Assembly: GCA_016794595.1 (NCBI GenBank)
Contig: JAEUJN010000076.1
Coordinates: 124,001 to 188,000 of the forward strand
Reading direction: 5' to 3'
From: Kineosporiaceae bacterium
Lineage (GTDB): Bacteria > Actinomycetota > Actinomycetes > Actinomycetales > Kineosporiaceae
Length of the DNA stretch: 64,000 nucleotides
In this document: positions 44,866-53,809 of the stretch, one piece after another
Layout: each line of letters opens with the position of its first letter
Position numbering within the stretch: the first letter of the stretch is position 1
The notes under the pieces: model-generated
The model's input: only the letters and a program-made list of their open reading frames with translations
Database searches by the model: none
Told to the model about the DNA's origin: nothing
Made by a program: the position numbers and the translations under genes

Positions 44866-45870
44866 TCAGACCAGCTCTCGCCAGGAGGGGGGCATGTTCT
44901 CCACGACCTCGACCCCCTCGAACCGGGTCGGTTCCTGAGGTCCGCGCGCGCTCGCCCAGGCGGCCATCCGGGCCAGCCCCTCGGCCAGGCCGACGTGCTC
45001 ACGATCGCCGAAGACCTTGCGCGCCTTCTCGTGCGAGGAGTAGGCGTGCACCACCTCGTTGCGGGCCGGCAGGTGCTGCACCTCGGGGGTGACGCCCATG
45101 GCCCGCCCCACCGCGCCCACCAGTTCGTTGAGGGTGTACGGGTGATCGCCGCCGATGTTGAAGGTCTCGTTGACCGCCTCCGGCACGCTGATCGAGCGCG
45201 CGATCGGGATCGCGACATCGTCGATGTAGCTGAACGCCCGCGACTGCTCGCCGTCGCCGAAGACGGTCAGCGGTTCACCGCGCATGATCTGGTTCATGAA
45301 GATCCCGATCACGTTGCGGTAGCGGTCGCCGATGTTCTGCCGCTCGCCGTACACGTTGTGCGGACGGAAGATCACGTACGGGAGGCCGAACATCTCGTGG
45401 CTGGCGCGCAGGTCCTGCTCCACCGCGTACTTGGCGATCCCGTACGGGTCCTCGGGGGCGGGGATCATGTCCTCGCGCATCGGCAGCTGACCGGCCCCGT
45501 AGACCGCGATCGAGGAGGTGAACACGAAGCGGCGCACGGAACCGCTGGTGACCGAGGCGTTGATCAGGTTCACGCTGCCGATCACGTTGTTGGTGTAGTT
45601 GAACCGCCGGATGAAGTGGCTCAGGCCCTCGGCGGCGTACGCGGCCAGGTGGAACACGTGGTCGATCCGGCCCTGCGCGAACAGCCGGTTGACCAGGTCG
45701 TGGTCGCAGACGCTGCCCTCGACGAACCGCGCGCCGTCCGGCACGTTCTCCCGCACGCCCCCGGACAGGTCGTCCAGGACGACGACCTCGTGGCCGTCCG
45801 CGAGCAGGGTCGCAGCGACGTGCGAGCCGATGAACCCGGCACCGCCGGTGACGAGTGAGGTGGTGGTCAT
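44866..45870 (-). CDS. NAD-dependent sugar-nucleotide epimerase/dehydratase
   Basis: A 334-residue extended SDR: LVTGGAGFIGSHVAATLLADG, FTSSIAVYG and the Tyr-Lys pair in DPYGIAKYAVEQ. Of the known families it looks closest to UDP-glucose 4-epimerase-like enzymes. ATG 45870 has GGAAGG upstream. It supplies a modified sugar nucleotide for the operon's glycosyltransferase, by inference. Confidence 0.88.
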   Translation of the reverse strand: MTTTSLVTGGAGFIGSHVAATLLADGHEVVVLDDLSGGVRENVPDGARFVEGSVCDHDLVNRLFAQGRIDHVFHLAAYAAEGLSHFIRRFNYTNNVIGSVNLINASVTSGSVRRFVFTSSIAVYGAGQLPMREDMIPAPEDPYGIAKYAVEQDLRASHEMFGLPYVIFRPHNVYGERQNIGDRYRNVIGIFMNQIMRGEPLTVFGDGEQSRAFSYIDDVAIPIARSISVPEAVNETFNIGGDHPYTLNELVGAVGRAMGVTPEVQHLPARNEVVHAYSSHEKARKVFGDREHVGLAEGLARMAAWASARGPQEPTRFEGVEVVENMPPSWRELV

Positions 45871-45943
45871 GAGGTGCACCTTCCTGACGGGGGGACGGGA
45901 CTGGGCTCGGGCTGACCGGGCTCGGACGGCGTTCGGGCGGCGA

Positions 45944-47437
45944 TCAGGCGGTGGTCATCGTGTGGTCGCCCGGTAGCACGTTGGACGGCGTGGTGATCCG
46001 GGGCTCCACCCGGTGACCGGGCGACGGGCCACGCCCGATCCGCAGCAGGTGCAGCAGCGGGGCGACGGCCACAGTGGTCACCACCGCCATGACCACCATC
46101 ACGGTGAATGCCTGCTGGTTGATCAGCCCGACCCCGAGGCCGGCACCCAGGACGACGATCTCGGTCACTCCCCGGGCGTTCATCAGCACCCCGAAACCCG
46201 TTGCCTCGCGCAGGGTCAGGCCACCGGCCCAGCCCACTCCCAGGCATGCGACCACCTTGCCGGCCACCGCGGCTGCCAGCACCAGGGCGCCGACCCCGAG
46301 GATCGCGCTGCTGCCGATCACCTCGACGGCGTTGACCTGCAGGCCGACCGAGGCGAAGTAGACCGGCAGCAGCAGCGACCGGTTGAGGGAGTCCATGCGT
46401 TCGGGAATGTCGCTGACGTGCACCGGGTCCCGGGGAATGACCAGTCCGGCGACGAAGGCCCCCAGGATCGCGTGCACCCCGAGCCGGTGGGTGATGGCGG
46501 CCAAGGCGAGCACGGTGCCCAGCACGACGGCGATCGTGGGCGCCACGAACGGCTGGACACCGCCCAGCCGCACCACCCAGCGCTGGGCAGCCGGGCGCAC
46601 GATGCCCACCGCCACCGCCACCACGACCGCAGTCCCACCCAGCGAGGCGGCCACACTGCCCGCCGACCCGTTGGTGGCGACCGCCATGGTGAAGGCGAGT
46701 GCGGCCCAGGCCAGGACGTCGGTGCCCGCCGCACAGGTCAGCGCGAGGTTGCCCAGCCGCTGCCCTGCCAGGCCGGTCTCGGCGACCAGCCGGGCGAGCA
46801 CCGGGAACGCGGTGACACTCATGGCAGTGCCGATGAACAGGGCGTAGGCCAGCGTGCTCACGTCCGGGCCGGCCAGCAGCTCCTCGGCCCCCAGCGCCAC
46901 CCCCACCCCGAGCGCGAACGGCAGGGCCACCAGGGCGAGCGCGGCGGCGCCGAGAGCGGCGCCGTCCACCCGGAACCACCGGGCGTCGACCTCGCGGCCC
47001 ACGGCGAACATGTAGAGCACCAGGCTCACCGTGCCCACCAGGTTGACCAGCGTGACCACCTGCGGGGGCAGCAGCCAGCCGACCACGCCGGGGGCGAGCG
47101 AGCCCAGGGCCGAGGGGCCGAGCACCAGCCCGGCGAGCAGTTCCCCGATGATGCGCGGCTGCGCCAGGGCGGCCGCGATCCGGGCCCCGATGGCCGCCAG
47201 TACCCCGATCACGGCCAGGGCCAGGAACAGCCGCCAGACCAGGGCGAACGGGCCGGCGTGCCCGGCCGGCGCCAGCCGCGTGCCGACACTCACCCCCTGG
47301 TGGGTGGCCAGGGCGGTCGCGGCACCGCCGAGGGCGAGCAGCCCGATGGCGATGGCGACCACCGTGGCGCGACCCGGTCGGTGCAGCAGCCGGTCCGATT
47401 GCGCAGGCTCGGGGGATGGCGAGGGGGGTGTGGTCAC
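45944..47437 (-). CDS. CPA2-type cation/proton antiporter
   Basis: 497 residues with about 12-13 membrane helices and Na+/H+ antiporter blocks: QPRIIGELLAGLVLGPSALG, GTDVLAWAALAFT, HAILGAFVAGLVIPRD and LMNARGVTEIVVLGAGL. It may serve ion homeostasis, or energise or balance product export. Such antiporters recur in actinobacterial biosynthetic clusters. GTG 47437 overlaps the flippase stop (GTGA) and has GGAAGG upstream. Confidence 0.88.
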   Translation of the reverse strand: MTTPPSPSPEPAQSDRLLHRPGRATVVAIAIGLLALGGAATALATHQGVSVGTRLAPAGHAGPFALVWRLFLALAVIGVLAAIGARIAAALAQPRIIGELLAGLVLGPSALGSLAPGVVGWLLPPQVVTLVNLVGTVSLVLYMFAVGREVDARWFRVDGAALGAAALALVALPFALGVGVALGAEELLAGPDVSTLAYALFIGTAMSVTAFPVLARLVAETGLAGQRLGNLALTCAAGTDVLAWAALAFTMAVATNGSAGSVAASLGGTAVVVAVAVGIVRPAAQRWVVRLGGVQPFVAPTIAVVLGTVLALAAITHRLGVHAILGAFVAGLVIPRDPVHVSDIPERMDSLNRSLLLPVYFASVGLQVNAVEVIGSSAILGVGALVLAAAVAGKVVACLGVGWAGGLTLREATGFGVLMNARGVTEIVVLGAGLGVGLINQQAFTVMVVMAVVTTVAVAPLLHLLRIGRGPSPGHRVEPRITTPSNVLPGDHTMTTA

Positions 47438-48732
47438 GGCAGGTCCTTCCCGGCGGACACGGTCGAGGGGTCTCGGGCCGTGGCGGTTCGCTCGGCGAGC
47501 GCGAGGTACATCAGCGCGGCGTGGGTGATCTCCACGGTGGCCAGGACGGCGATCGCGCCCACGCCCCCGAGCCGATCGATGATCACCGCCGAGGGCGCCA
47601 CGGCGATCAGCAGGGCCGCGGCCGAGGTGGTGGCGGCCAGCCTCAACGGTCGCGGACCGGAGTTCTCCAGGGCGTAGTTCACCGTGGCCACCAGCACGAA
47701 GATCGGCACCAGCAGGCAGAAGGCGAGGAACGGGCCGAACCGGGCGGCGTCCTGGTCGGACACCATGCCTGTGACCGGGCCGACGACCAGCGCCACCACC
47801 ACGACGGTCCAGACCGATCCCCCCAGGCTGCACCGAGCCAGCCAGCGCCGGGCCCGCGGACGGAGCGAGTCCCAGGCCTGCTCCCCGGCCAGGGCCAGCG
47901 ACACCCGGGGCTGCAGGATCCGCAACAGGTAGGCGAACGCGGCCATCACCAGGGTCGCCGCGGTGATGGTCAGGTAGAGCGCACCGCTGTCCTGCCGGCG
48001 TCCGGTCATCGACAGCGCGATGAAGATCAGGCTCAGGGTGATGCCGGGCACCAGATCACCGACCGCCATCCAGCCGGCGGTGGCCACGTGGTGACCGAGC
48101 CGGGCACCGGGGTGCCCCCTGACCGAGCGCAGCAGCGGCCACGCCAGCACGGCGTCGGCCGCCGCCAGCCCCAGGCACAGCCCGAGCAGCCAGGCCAGCG
48201 GACCGGCCCCGCCGATCACGACCGCGGCGCACCACGCCAGCACCCACACGCTCGTGGCGGCGTAGGCCCGGTAGTCGGCCGCGACGTTGCCGCGCGCGCG
48301 GTGCAGCCCGACCAGCAGCTGGTTCTGGCCCAGCAGCACCGAGTACATCCCGGCCGCGGCCGCCAGGGCGTCGCCGCCGGGCACCACCTGCCGGACGCCG
48401 ATCACCACCGCACAGATCACCGCCAGGGCGCCGGCCAGGGTGAGCACCGTCCGGATCACCTCCGGGCCACGCTCCCCCGCCCGGGGCACCAGGGTGAGCG
48501 CGGTCTTCTCCAGGCCGACCGCGGCCAGCGAGATCAGCACCGTCGAGGCGCCCAGCGCCGCCGCGCACGCGGCGTACTCCGCACTGCCCCAGACCCCGGC
48601 CAGCACCGCGTTCGCGAGCAGCAATGCGCCCCGAAAGCCGAACCTGCCACCCAGCAGGGTCAGCACCGTCCGGGCGGGGACATGGTGGGCCCCACCGGGT
48701 TCCGTCGCCCGTTCAGTCGCCCGGCTCATCAT
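47434..48732 (-). CDS. MOP-superfamily flippase-like membrane protein
   Basis: 432 residues and about 12 hydrophobic helices, with the Wzx-like pattern of long helices and short polar loops (LTLLGGRFGFRGALLLANAV, LLGQNQLLVGLHRARGN, GWMAVGDLVPGITLSLIFI). It is expected to translocate a polyprenyl-linked glycolipid or a small product. Substrate is inferred only from neighbours. ATG 48732; overlaps the antiporter. Confidence 0.75.
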   Translation of the reverse strand: MMSRATERATEPGGAHHVPARTVLTLLGGRFGFRGALLLANAVLAGVWGSAEYAACAAALGASTVLISLAAVGLEKTALTLVPRAGERGPEVIRTVLTLAGALAVICAVVIGVRQVVPGGDALAAAAGMYSVLLGQNQLLVGLHRARGNVAADYRAYAATSVWVLAWCAAVVIGGAGPLAWLLGLCLGLAAADAVLAWPLLRSVRGHPGARLGHHVATAGWMAVGDLVPGITLSLIFIALSMTGRRQDSGALYLTITAATLVMAAFAYLLRILQPRVSLALAGEQAWDSLRPRARRWLARCSLGGSVWTVVVVALVVGPVTGMVSDQDAARFGPFLAFCLLVPIFVLVATVNYALENSGPRPLRLAATTSAAALLIAVAPSAVIIDRLGGVGAIAVLATVEITHAALMYLALAERTATARDPSTVSAGKDLP

Positions 48733-48794
48733 CGGCCCCTGCGCAGGCTCATTGCCGGCTCATCGTCTGCCGCATCGCCGGACTCATCGCCGGC

Positions 48795-50057
48795 TCAGCC
48801 CTGCACCAGCTCGGAGGCGACGAACTTGCCCTTGCCGCCGACGGTGAGCGGGGTGCTGGTCGCCGCCTCGATCTCGAGCGGGAACGCCTCGCCGGCGATC
48901 CGGGTCAGGCTCTCGCGCACCGCCACCTCCGACGGCCCCTGGCCACCCACCGGGACGACGAACAGCCGCACCACGCCGCGCGCGTCCTGGCGGACGAAGC
49001 ACTCCGAGATGCCCGGGTGGGTGGCGGCCAGGTGCAGGAAGGTGTCCGGGTAGAGGCGCCGCCCGCTGGGCAGCACGACGTAGTCGTTGGTGCGGCCCAC
49101 GGTCAGCTCCAGGGTGCGGAAGGTCCGCCCGCAGGGGCAGGGCTGCGGCGCGATCCGGCCCCGGTCGCCGAGGTCGTAGCGCAGCAACGGCATCGCCCGC
49201 TCCATGAAGGGGGTGATCACCAGCCGGCCCTCCACGCCGTCCGGCACCGGGCGGCCCCGGTCGTCGAGCACCTCGACCACCAGCCGGTCCTCGCTCAGGT
49301 GAGCCCGGCCGCGGGCGCAGTCGTAGGAGATGTTCAGCGTCTCGAAGGCGGAGTACTCGTCGAACACCGGCACCCCGAAGGCCTCGGCGAGGTCGGCCCG
49401 GGCCTGCGGGACCAGCAGTTCGGACTCGGTCATCACCATCCGCAGGCTCGACCGCAGGGCCGCCAACTGGTCGGCGTCCAGCTCACGCAACAGCGCGCGC
49501 AGGTGCACCGGGTAGCCGATCACCACGTGGGGCCGGTTGGCCAGCAGCTCCTGCGTGATGGCCTCCAGGCCGCGCTCGGTGAGCAGCACGTGCCGGCGGA
49601 ACAGCCCGAACCGTTCGAACCGGCGAGCGGGCGGGGCGAACGGGCGGATGTGGCTGAGCCGGTACCACGGCAGGTAGCGCCCGGTGGCCGCGAACCGGCG
49701 GACCAGGGCCGCGGAGTGGTAGTCGTGGCTGAACCGGTCGTGGCGGATCTCGACCCGGGCGCCGGTCGACCCGCTGGTGCGAAAGACCAGGCAGTCGGTC
49801 GCCGCGACGTCCTCGGCGTGAAAGGACGCCGGGTCAGCGCGCAGCCAGGACTTGTCGATCACCGGTAGCTCGGCCAGGTCGGCCAGGGTCCGCAGCCGGC
49901 GGTGGTAGTCGGGGCGGTCGCGGTAGTGCGGCACGTGGGCGATCGCCCGGTCGAGCATGGTGCGACACCCGGCCAGCTGGCGTTCGGTGATCCGGGAACG
50001 GTCGTGGTACTGGCGGCGCAGGGCGATCGGGATCCCGGCGACCTCACGCAGGAACAT
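48795..50057 (-). CDS. PaaK/CapK-like adenylate-forming enzyme, copy 1
   Basis: 420 residues of the ANL superfamily: VFRTSGSTGARVEI P-loop, FDEYSAFETLNISYDC, MPLLRYDLGDRGRI, PCPCGRTF zinc-type motif and TVGGKGKFVASEL with the C-terminal lysine. It activates a carboxylate as adenylate and possibly forms a thioester. Its relatives occur with capsule and exopolysaccharide genes. It overlaps the upstream membrane protein by 14 nt. Confidence 0.88.
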   Translation of the reverse strand: MFLREVAGIPIALRRQYHDRSRITERQLAGCRTMLDRAIAHVPHYRDRPDYHRRLRTLADLAELPVIDKSWLRADPASFHAEDVAATDCLVFRTSGSTGARVEIRHDRFSHDYHSAALVRRFAATGRYLPWYRLSHIRPFAPPARRFERFGLFRRHVLLTERGLEAITQELLANRPHVVIGYPVHLRALLRELDADQLAALRSSLRMVMTESELLVPQARADLAEAFGVPVFDEYSAFETLNISYDCARGRAHLSEDRLVVEVLDDRGRPVPDGVEGRLVITPFMERAMPLLRYDLGDRGRIAPQPCPCGRTFRTLELTVGRTNDYVVLPSGRRLYPDTFLHLAATHPGISECFVRQDARGVVRLFVVPVGGQGPSEVAVRESLTRIAGEAFPLEIEAATSTPLTVGGKGKFVASELVQG

Positions 50058-50745
50058 CGCTGTCCTGCGGCAGGTCGACCCGGCGCGCCCCCGGGCGCCG
50101 CGCCCACACCCGGTCGACCACCCGGTCCGGCGTGGCCAGCACCACCAGGGCCAGGGTCAGGTGGACGCCGATGAACGCGAAGGCCTCCTCCTTGGAGGGC
50201 CAGTGCCCGAGACGGACCTTCATGTGCGAGGGCCAGGTCCAGGTCTGCGGGATCGGGTCGAACGGCGTCCCGCTGAGGTCGTTCACGGTCAGGAAGGCCA
50301 GGTCCTCGATCCCCGAGACCATGATCAGCAGCATGCCGTAGGCGAGCCGCCGGACGACGCGTGGCGATCCGCCGCCGAGCCGGTAGGCCAGGGTCAGGGC
50401 AAGGATCATGAACGGGACCAGCAGCAGCACCGTGTAGTAGAGCGAGCCGAAGGCGTCCTCGTCCTCCGTGCGCACCCCGCCCCAGTAGAAGATCCGCGGG
50501 ACGAAGTAGGCGAAGAAGACCAGGAAGCAGACCGGGATCAGCAGCCGGACGGCGCCCAGGCGCCGGAACGCCTCGACGTCGAGGCGGGCGATGGTCTCGG
50601 CGGCCAGGATGAACGGGATCAGCTTGAGCACGAACTCGGCCAGCGAGCCGACCTCGCGGTTGTGCGGCAGGCCGAAGGCCACCCCGGCCGCACTGAGCAC
50701 GGTCAGAACGGCGAAGATCCAGAAGTGGGTGCGGCGCGCGGTCAT
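50044..50745 (-). CDS. Membrane protein of unknown function
   Basis: 233 residues with six or so hydrophobic helices (FWIFAVLTVLSAAGVAFGL, LLIPVCFLVFFAYFVPRIFY, TVLLLVPFMILALTLAYRLG, MLLIMVSGIEDLAFL, GVHLTLALVVLA). Charged conserved-looking loops TWPSHMKVRLGHWPSKEEAF lie on one side. I do not recognise a family. It overlaps genes on both sides, so it is an integral part of the operon. Confidence 0.8.
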   Translation of the reverse strand: MTARRTHFWIFAVLTVLSAAGVAFGLPHNREVGSLAEFVLKLIPFILAAETIARLDVEAFRRLGAVRLLIPVCFLVFFAYFVPRIFYWGGVRTEDEDAFGSLYYTVLLLVPFMILALTLAYRLGGGSPRVVRRLAYGMLLIMVSGIEDLAFLTVNDLSGTPFDPIPQTWTWPSHMKVRLGHWPSKEEAFAFIGVHLTLALVVLATPDRVVDRVWARRPGARRVDLPQDSDVPA

Positions 50746-53012
50746 GCGGGGATGCCGCCTCTCGTGGGGTGGGTGGGCAGGGCGGCGGCGTCAGCAGGGC
50801 CAGGGTCGGCTTCGCCGACCTCATCGGCGTCGGCCAGGTCGATCAGGTCCGGCGCGATCTGCCACCGCAGGGTGGCCAGCACCTCGTCGCGGACCCGCCG
50901 GAGTTCGTCATGGGTGGGGGCGACGATCACCAGGTAGCCCAGCTTCTCGTTCGCCTGGGTGTAGGGCCGTACGCGCTCCCCCGGCCGCTTGAACAGCTCG
51001 AGCAGCCTGACCTCCGGCCGCGCCCGGACCTCCTGCTCACCGTCCACGCCGATCAGGGTGCCCTCGCGATCGACGTGCAGGATGTGCAGCATCGCCACCT
51101 GCTGCCGGGTGGCGCGCAGGTCGGGGGTCTGGCCCAGGGCCAGGCGCAGCGCCGCCTCGACGGTGTTCAGCCCGAACGCCTCCCGGGACAGCAACGGCAT
51201 CCCGTTGCCGCCGAGCCGGGCCCCCATCTCGATCAGCACGATGTCCGCCTGCGGGGTGACCACGAAGTCCACGTTCAGCGGCCCGTCGGTCAGGCCCAGG
51301 TGGGCGGTCACCTCGGCGATCATCTCGCGCACCCGGACCACGATCGGCTCGGGCAGGGCGGCCGGCACCACGTGCGAGATGCTGTTCAGGTGGGGCACCC
51401 CGGTCAGGGTGCGTTCGGTGATCGCCGCGTGGGCCAGCTCGCCGCCGACGATGAAGCACTCGGCCGTGTGATGGCTCCCCGCGACCAGCCGCTCGATCAC
51501 CACGGTCCGCGACGGTGAGCCGTCCAGCGCCCGTACGATCGCCGCGTCCAGCTCGGCGGCGTCGGTGACACAGGTCAGGCCCTTGCTGCCGGAGGAGTCC
51601 GTCGGCTTGACCACCACCGGCAGCCCCAGTCGCCCGGCGTCGCGGCGCAGGGTCTCGCGGTCGCTGCCGTGCACCGCCGGGTAGGTCGCAAAGCCCAACG
51701 CGCGCAACACCTCGTGGAAGGCCGTCTTGTCGACGGAGGCCCGGACGGCGCCCTCCGGCACGCGGTGCGCCGTGCCGAGCTTGTCGCACAGGGCGGCGAC
51801 CGCCTCCTGTGCGGCATCGCTGGCCGGCGAGATCACCGCAGCCACCCTGTGGTGGTCCAACCGACCGGCGATCCGGTCGGGGTCGCGGGTGGTGATCGCC
51901 AGGAACTCGTCCGCCAGCTGAGCCCCCAGGCAGTCCGGGCGCAGGTCCACCCCGACCACGCGGTAGCCGAGGCGGCGCGCCTCCCGGTAGGCGGGGATCT
52001 GGTCCTCTCCCCCGCCCAGGACGACCACGGTGTCACGTGCGTGTGTACTCATTTGCTCCTGCATCTCGTATCCGTAGAGGTGCTCCTCGGGACGCACCGG
52101 GATGTTGCTCTCGCGGACCTGGAACCCCGGGAAGGTGCGGGCCTGCACTCGCATCACCCGGATCAGGTACCGGGCGGTCATCGCCTGCAACCCCAGCAGG
52201 CCGGCCAGGGCCGCCGCCCCGAGCACCTGCACCGGCCCCGACCCGACCCACAGGGAGGCCAGCAGGGCCAGCACCAAAGCCAGCGACAGGGTGGCCGCGG
52301 TGACCTCCAGGGCCATCAGCGGGCGGTAGGAGAACCCGACGAACAACTCGACGGCGTGCATCACCAGGTGGTGCAGCCGCCACTTGCCCGAGCCCCCCTG
52401 CCGGGGACTGTGGTCGGTGGGTTCCACCGCGTACCTCGCGCCCAGCAGTGGTGCCGTGGCCAGGAAGTACGGCGTGGACATCCGGGTCTCGACGATCTTG
52501 TGGGCGACCGAGGTCCGCACCACCCGGAACACCGAGGCACCCAGCGGGATCTCGATGCCCAGCAGGTGCGCCGCGATCACCTGGTGGGCATGGGTTCCGG
52601 CGCGCCGCCACCAGGCGTCGGAGCGGTCGCGGCGGATGGCGAAGACGACGTCGTAGCCCTCCCGGGCCCGTTCCACGAGCCGGTGCATCTCGGCGGGTGG
52701 CGACTGCAGGTCCGCGTCGAGCTGGACCGTCCAGCCCTTGGAGGCGTACTTGAAGCCGGCCGTGAACGCCGCCTCCAGCCCGAAGTTGCGGCTGAAGGAG
52801 AGGTACTTGACCCGATCGTCCTGGGCCGCGAAGGCCTTGATCCGCTCCAACGTGCCATCGGAGCTGCCGTCGTCGACGAAGAGGATCTCCACGTCGTCGT
52901 ACCGGTCGACCTCACGGGCGATCTCGGTGTAGCAGCGGTCGATGCAGTCGATCTCGTTGTAGCAGGGAACCATCGCGGTCAGGCCGGAGGGGCCCGGGAG
53001 GTGCCACGTCAT
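50742..53012 (-). CDS. Glycosyltransferase family 2 domain fused to an ATP-grasp ligase
   Basis: A 756-residue continuous frame. Residues 1 to about 318 are a polyisoprenyl-phosphate type GT2: TAMVPCYNEIDCIDRCY, FVDDGSSDGTLERI, QLDADLQSPPAEM, FSRNFGLEAAFTAG, plus two C-terminal helices. From about residue 321 an ATP-grasp enzyme follows: TVVVLGGGEDQIPAYREARR, VVVKPTDSSGSKGL, IEMGARLGGNGMPLLSREA. There is no stop between them, but ATG 52051 at the junction has CAGGAG 4 nt upstream, so the ligase may also be made alone. ATP-grasp members join a carboxylate to an amine. No clear ribosome site precedes ATG 53012. Confidence 0.88.
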   Translation of the reverse strand: MTWHLPGPSGLTAMVPCYNEIDCIDRCYTEIAREVDRYDDVEILFVDDGSSDGTLERIKAFAAQDDRVKYLSFSRNFGLEAAFTAGFKYASKGWTVQLDADLQSPPAEMHRLVERAREGYDVVFAIRRDRSDAWWRRAGTHAHQVIAAHLLGIEIPLGASVFRVVRTSVAHKIVETRMSTPYFLATAPLLGARYAVEPTDHSPRQGGSGKWRLHHLVMHAVELFVGFSYRPLMALEVTAATLSLALVLALLASLWVGSGPVQVLGAAALAGLLGLQAMTARYLIRVMRVQARTFPGFQVRESNIPVRPEEHLYGYEMQEQMSTHARDTVVVLGGGEDQIPAYREARRLGYRVVGVDLRPDCLGAQLADEFLAITTRDPDRIAGRLDHHRVAAVISPASDAAQEAVAALCDKLGTAHRVPEGAVRASVDKTAFHEVLRALGFATYPAVHGSDRETLRRDAGRLGLPVVVKPTDSSGSKGLTCVTDAAELDAAIVRALDGSPSRTVVIERLVAGSHHTAECFIVGGELAHAAITERTLTGVPHLNSISHVVPAALPEPIVVRVREMIAEVTAHLGLTDGPLNVDFVVTPQADIVLIEMGARLGGNGMPLLSREAFGLNTVEAALRLALGQTPDLRATRQQVAMLHILHVDREGTLIGVDGEQEVRARPEVRLLELFKRPGERVRPYTQANEKLGYLVIVAPTHDELRRVRDEVLATLRWQIAPDLIDLADADEVGEADPGPADAAALPTHPTRGGIPA

Positions 53013-53044
53013 CGCAGTCGTTGTCTCGTGTCTCGATGCGGGTC

Positions 53045-53809
53045 TCAGTCGAACATGGCGTGCATGGTCTCGTGCGTGGCCGCGCGGGCGATGTCCTTCG
53101 GGCTCGCCCAGCACGTGTTGAGGATGATCCGGGTGCGGTCGGCGGACAGCGGGATCGTGCGGTGCAGGGTGGTGTCCGAGCGCAGGAAGTAGGTGTCCCC
53201 GGTGACGTGCGGCCAGGTGCGGATGGGCAGCATCTCCAGGTGCTCGGTGGTGCGCGGGTCCTCCTTGTCCCACACCGTGTGCGGCACGGTCTGCAACTGG
53301 CCGCCGAACTCCCCGCTGGGGGCCTCGATGATCCAGATGAGGGTGAAGGAGAAGTCGCCCCAGTGCCACCCGTGGGTGTCGCCCTGCTTGTGCTGGCGAA
53401 TGGCGATGTACTTCTCGCCCTCCCAGGGGCAGTCCAGCACCTCGTCACCGGCCAGCCGTCCCAGAAAGGCCTTCAGCGCCGCGGACTCGTAGACCGCCGG
53501 GATCAGCTCGCTGTTCTCGGCGATCGCTGCCTGGGAGAGCGTGCTCATGTAGCGAGGGGTGTTGCCCGTCTCCTTGAGCTTGATGTCGATCCGCTTCTCG
53601 TGGGCGTCGAGCAGCCGGATCGTCTCGACCCGGACGCGCTCGATCAGGTCCGCGGAGACCAGGCCGGAGAGCTTGACGTAGCCCTCGCGGCGGTAGTGGT
53701 AGGCGAGCTTTCGCAGCTCCCAGTCGTCGGTGTACCGCTCGGCGATGTGCGCGGCGATCTCGCGATCGATCTCGGCGGCCAGCTGAGAACGGGTGTCGAT
53801 GGTGGTCAT
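53045..53809 (-). CDS. BesD/ArpA-like Fe(II)/2-oxoglutarate enzyme, candidate amino-acid halogenase
   Basis: 254 residues. The core is GNTPRYMS, QGDTHGWHWGDFSFTLIWI and SDTTLHRTIPLSADRTRI. The iron site reads His149-Trp-Gly151 with distal His216, and Arg225/227 for 2-oxoglutarate. Glycine replaces the facial-triad Asp of hydroxylases, the hallmark of Fe/2OG radical halogenases. The 67-residue spacing between the two His equals that I recall for the lysine chlorinase BesD (137, 204), as does Gly (139). A constant +12 offset also matches recalled BesD lysine contacts Glu120 and Asp140 to Glu132 and Asp152 here. ATG 53809 has AGGAGG upstream and overlaps the preceding stop. Confidence 0.82.
   Translation of the reverse strand: MTTIDTRSQLAAEIDREIAAHIAERYTDDWELRKLAYHYRREGYVKLSGLVSADLIERVRVETIRLLDAHEKRIDIKLKETGNTPRYMSTLSQAAIAENSELIPAVYESAALKAFLGRLAGDEVLDCPWEGEKYIAIRQHKQGDTHGWHWGDFSFTLIWIIEAPSGEFGGQLQTVPHTVWDKEDPRTTEHLEMLPIRTWPHVTGDTYFLRSDTTLHRTIPLSADRTRIILNTCWASPKDIARAATHETMHAMFD

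Noticed and set aside
53013-53369. An N-terminal extension of the GT2-ATP-grasp fusion
   Set aside because: The frame stays open into the halogenase-like gene but reads as low-complexity His/Arg-rich shadow. The GT2 domain starts normally at ATG 53012.
53489-53530. Reading the Fe/2OG site as a normal hydroxylase because an Asp follows (H-W-G-D)
   Set aside because: The facial-triad acid is two residues after the His; here that residue is Gly151. Asp152 is one position further and matches a recalled substrate-contact Asp in BesD, so it is not the iron ligand by position.
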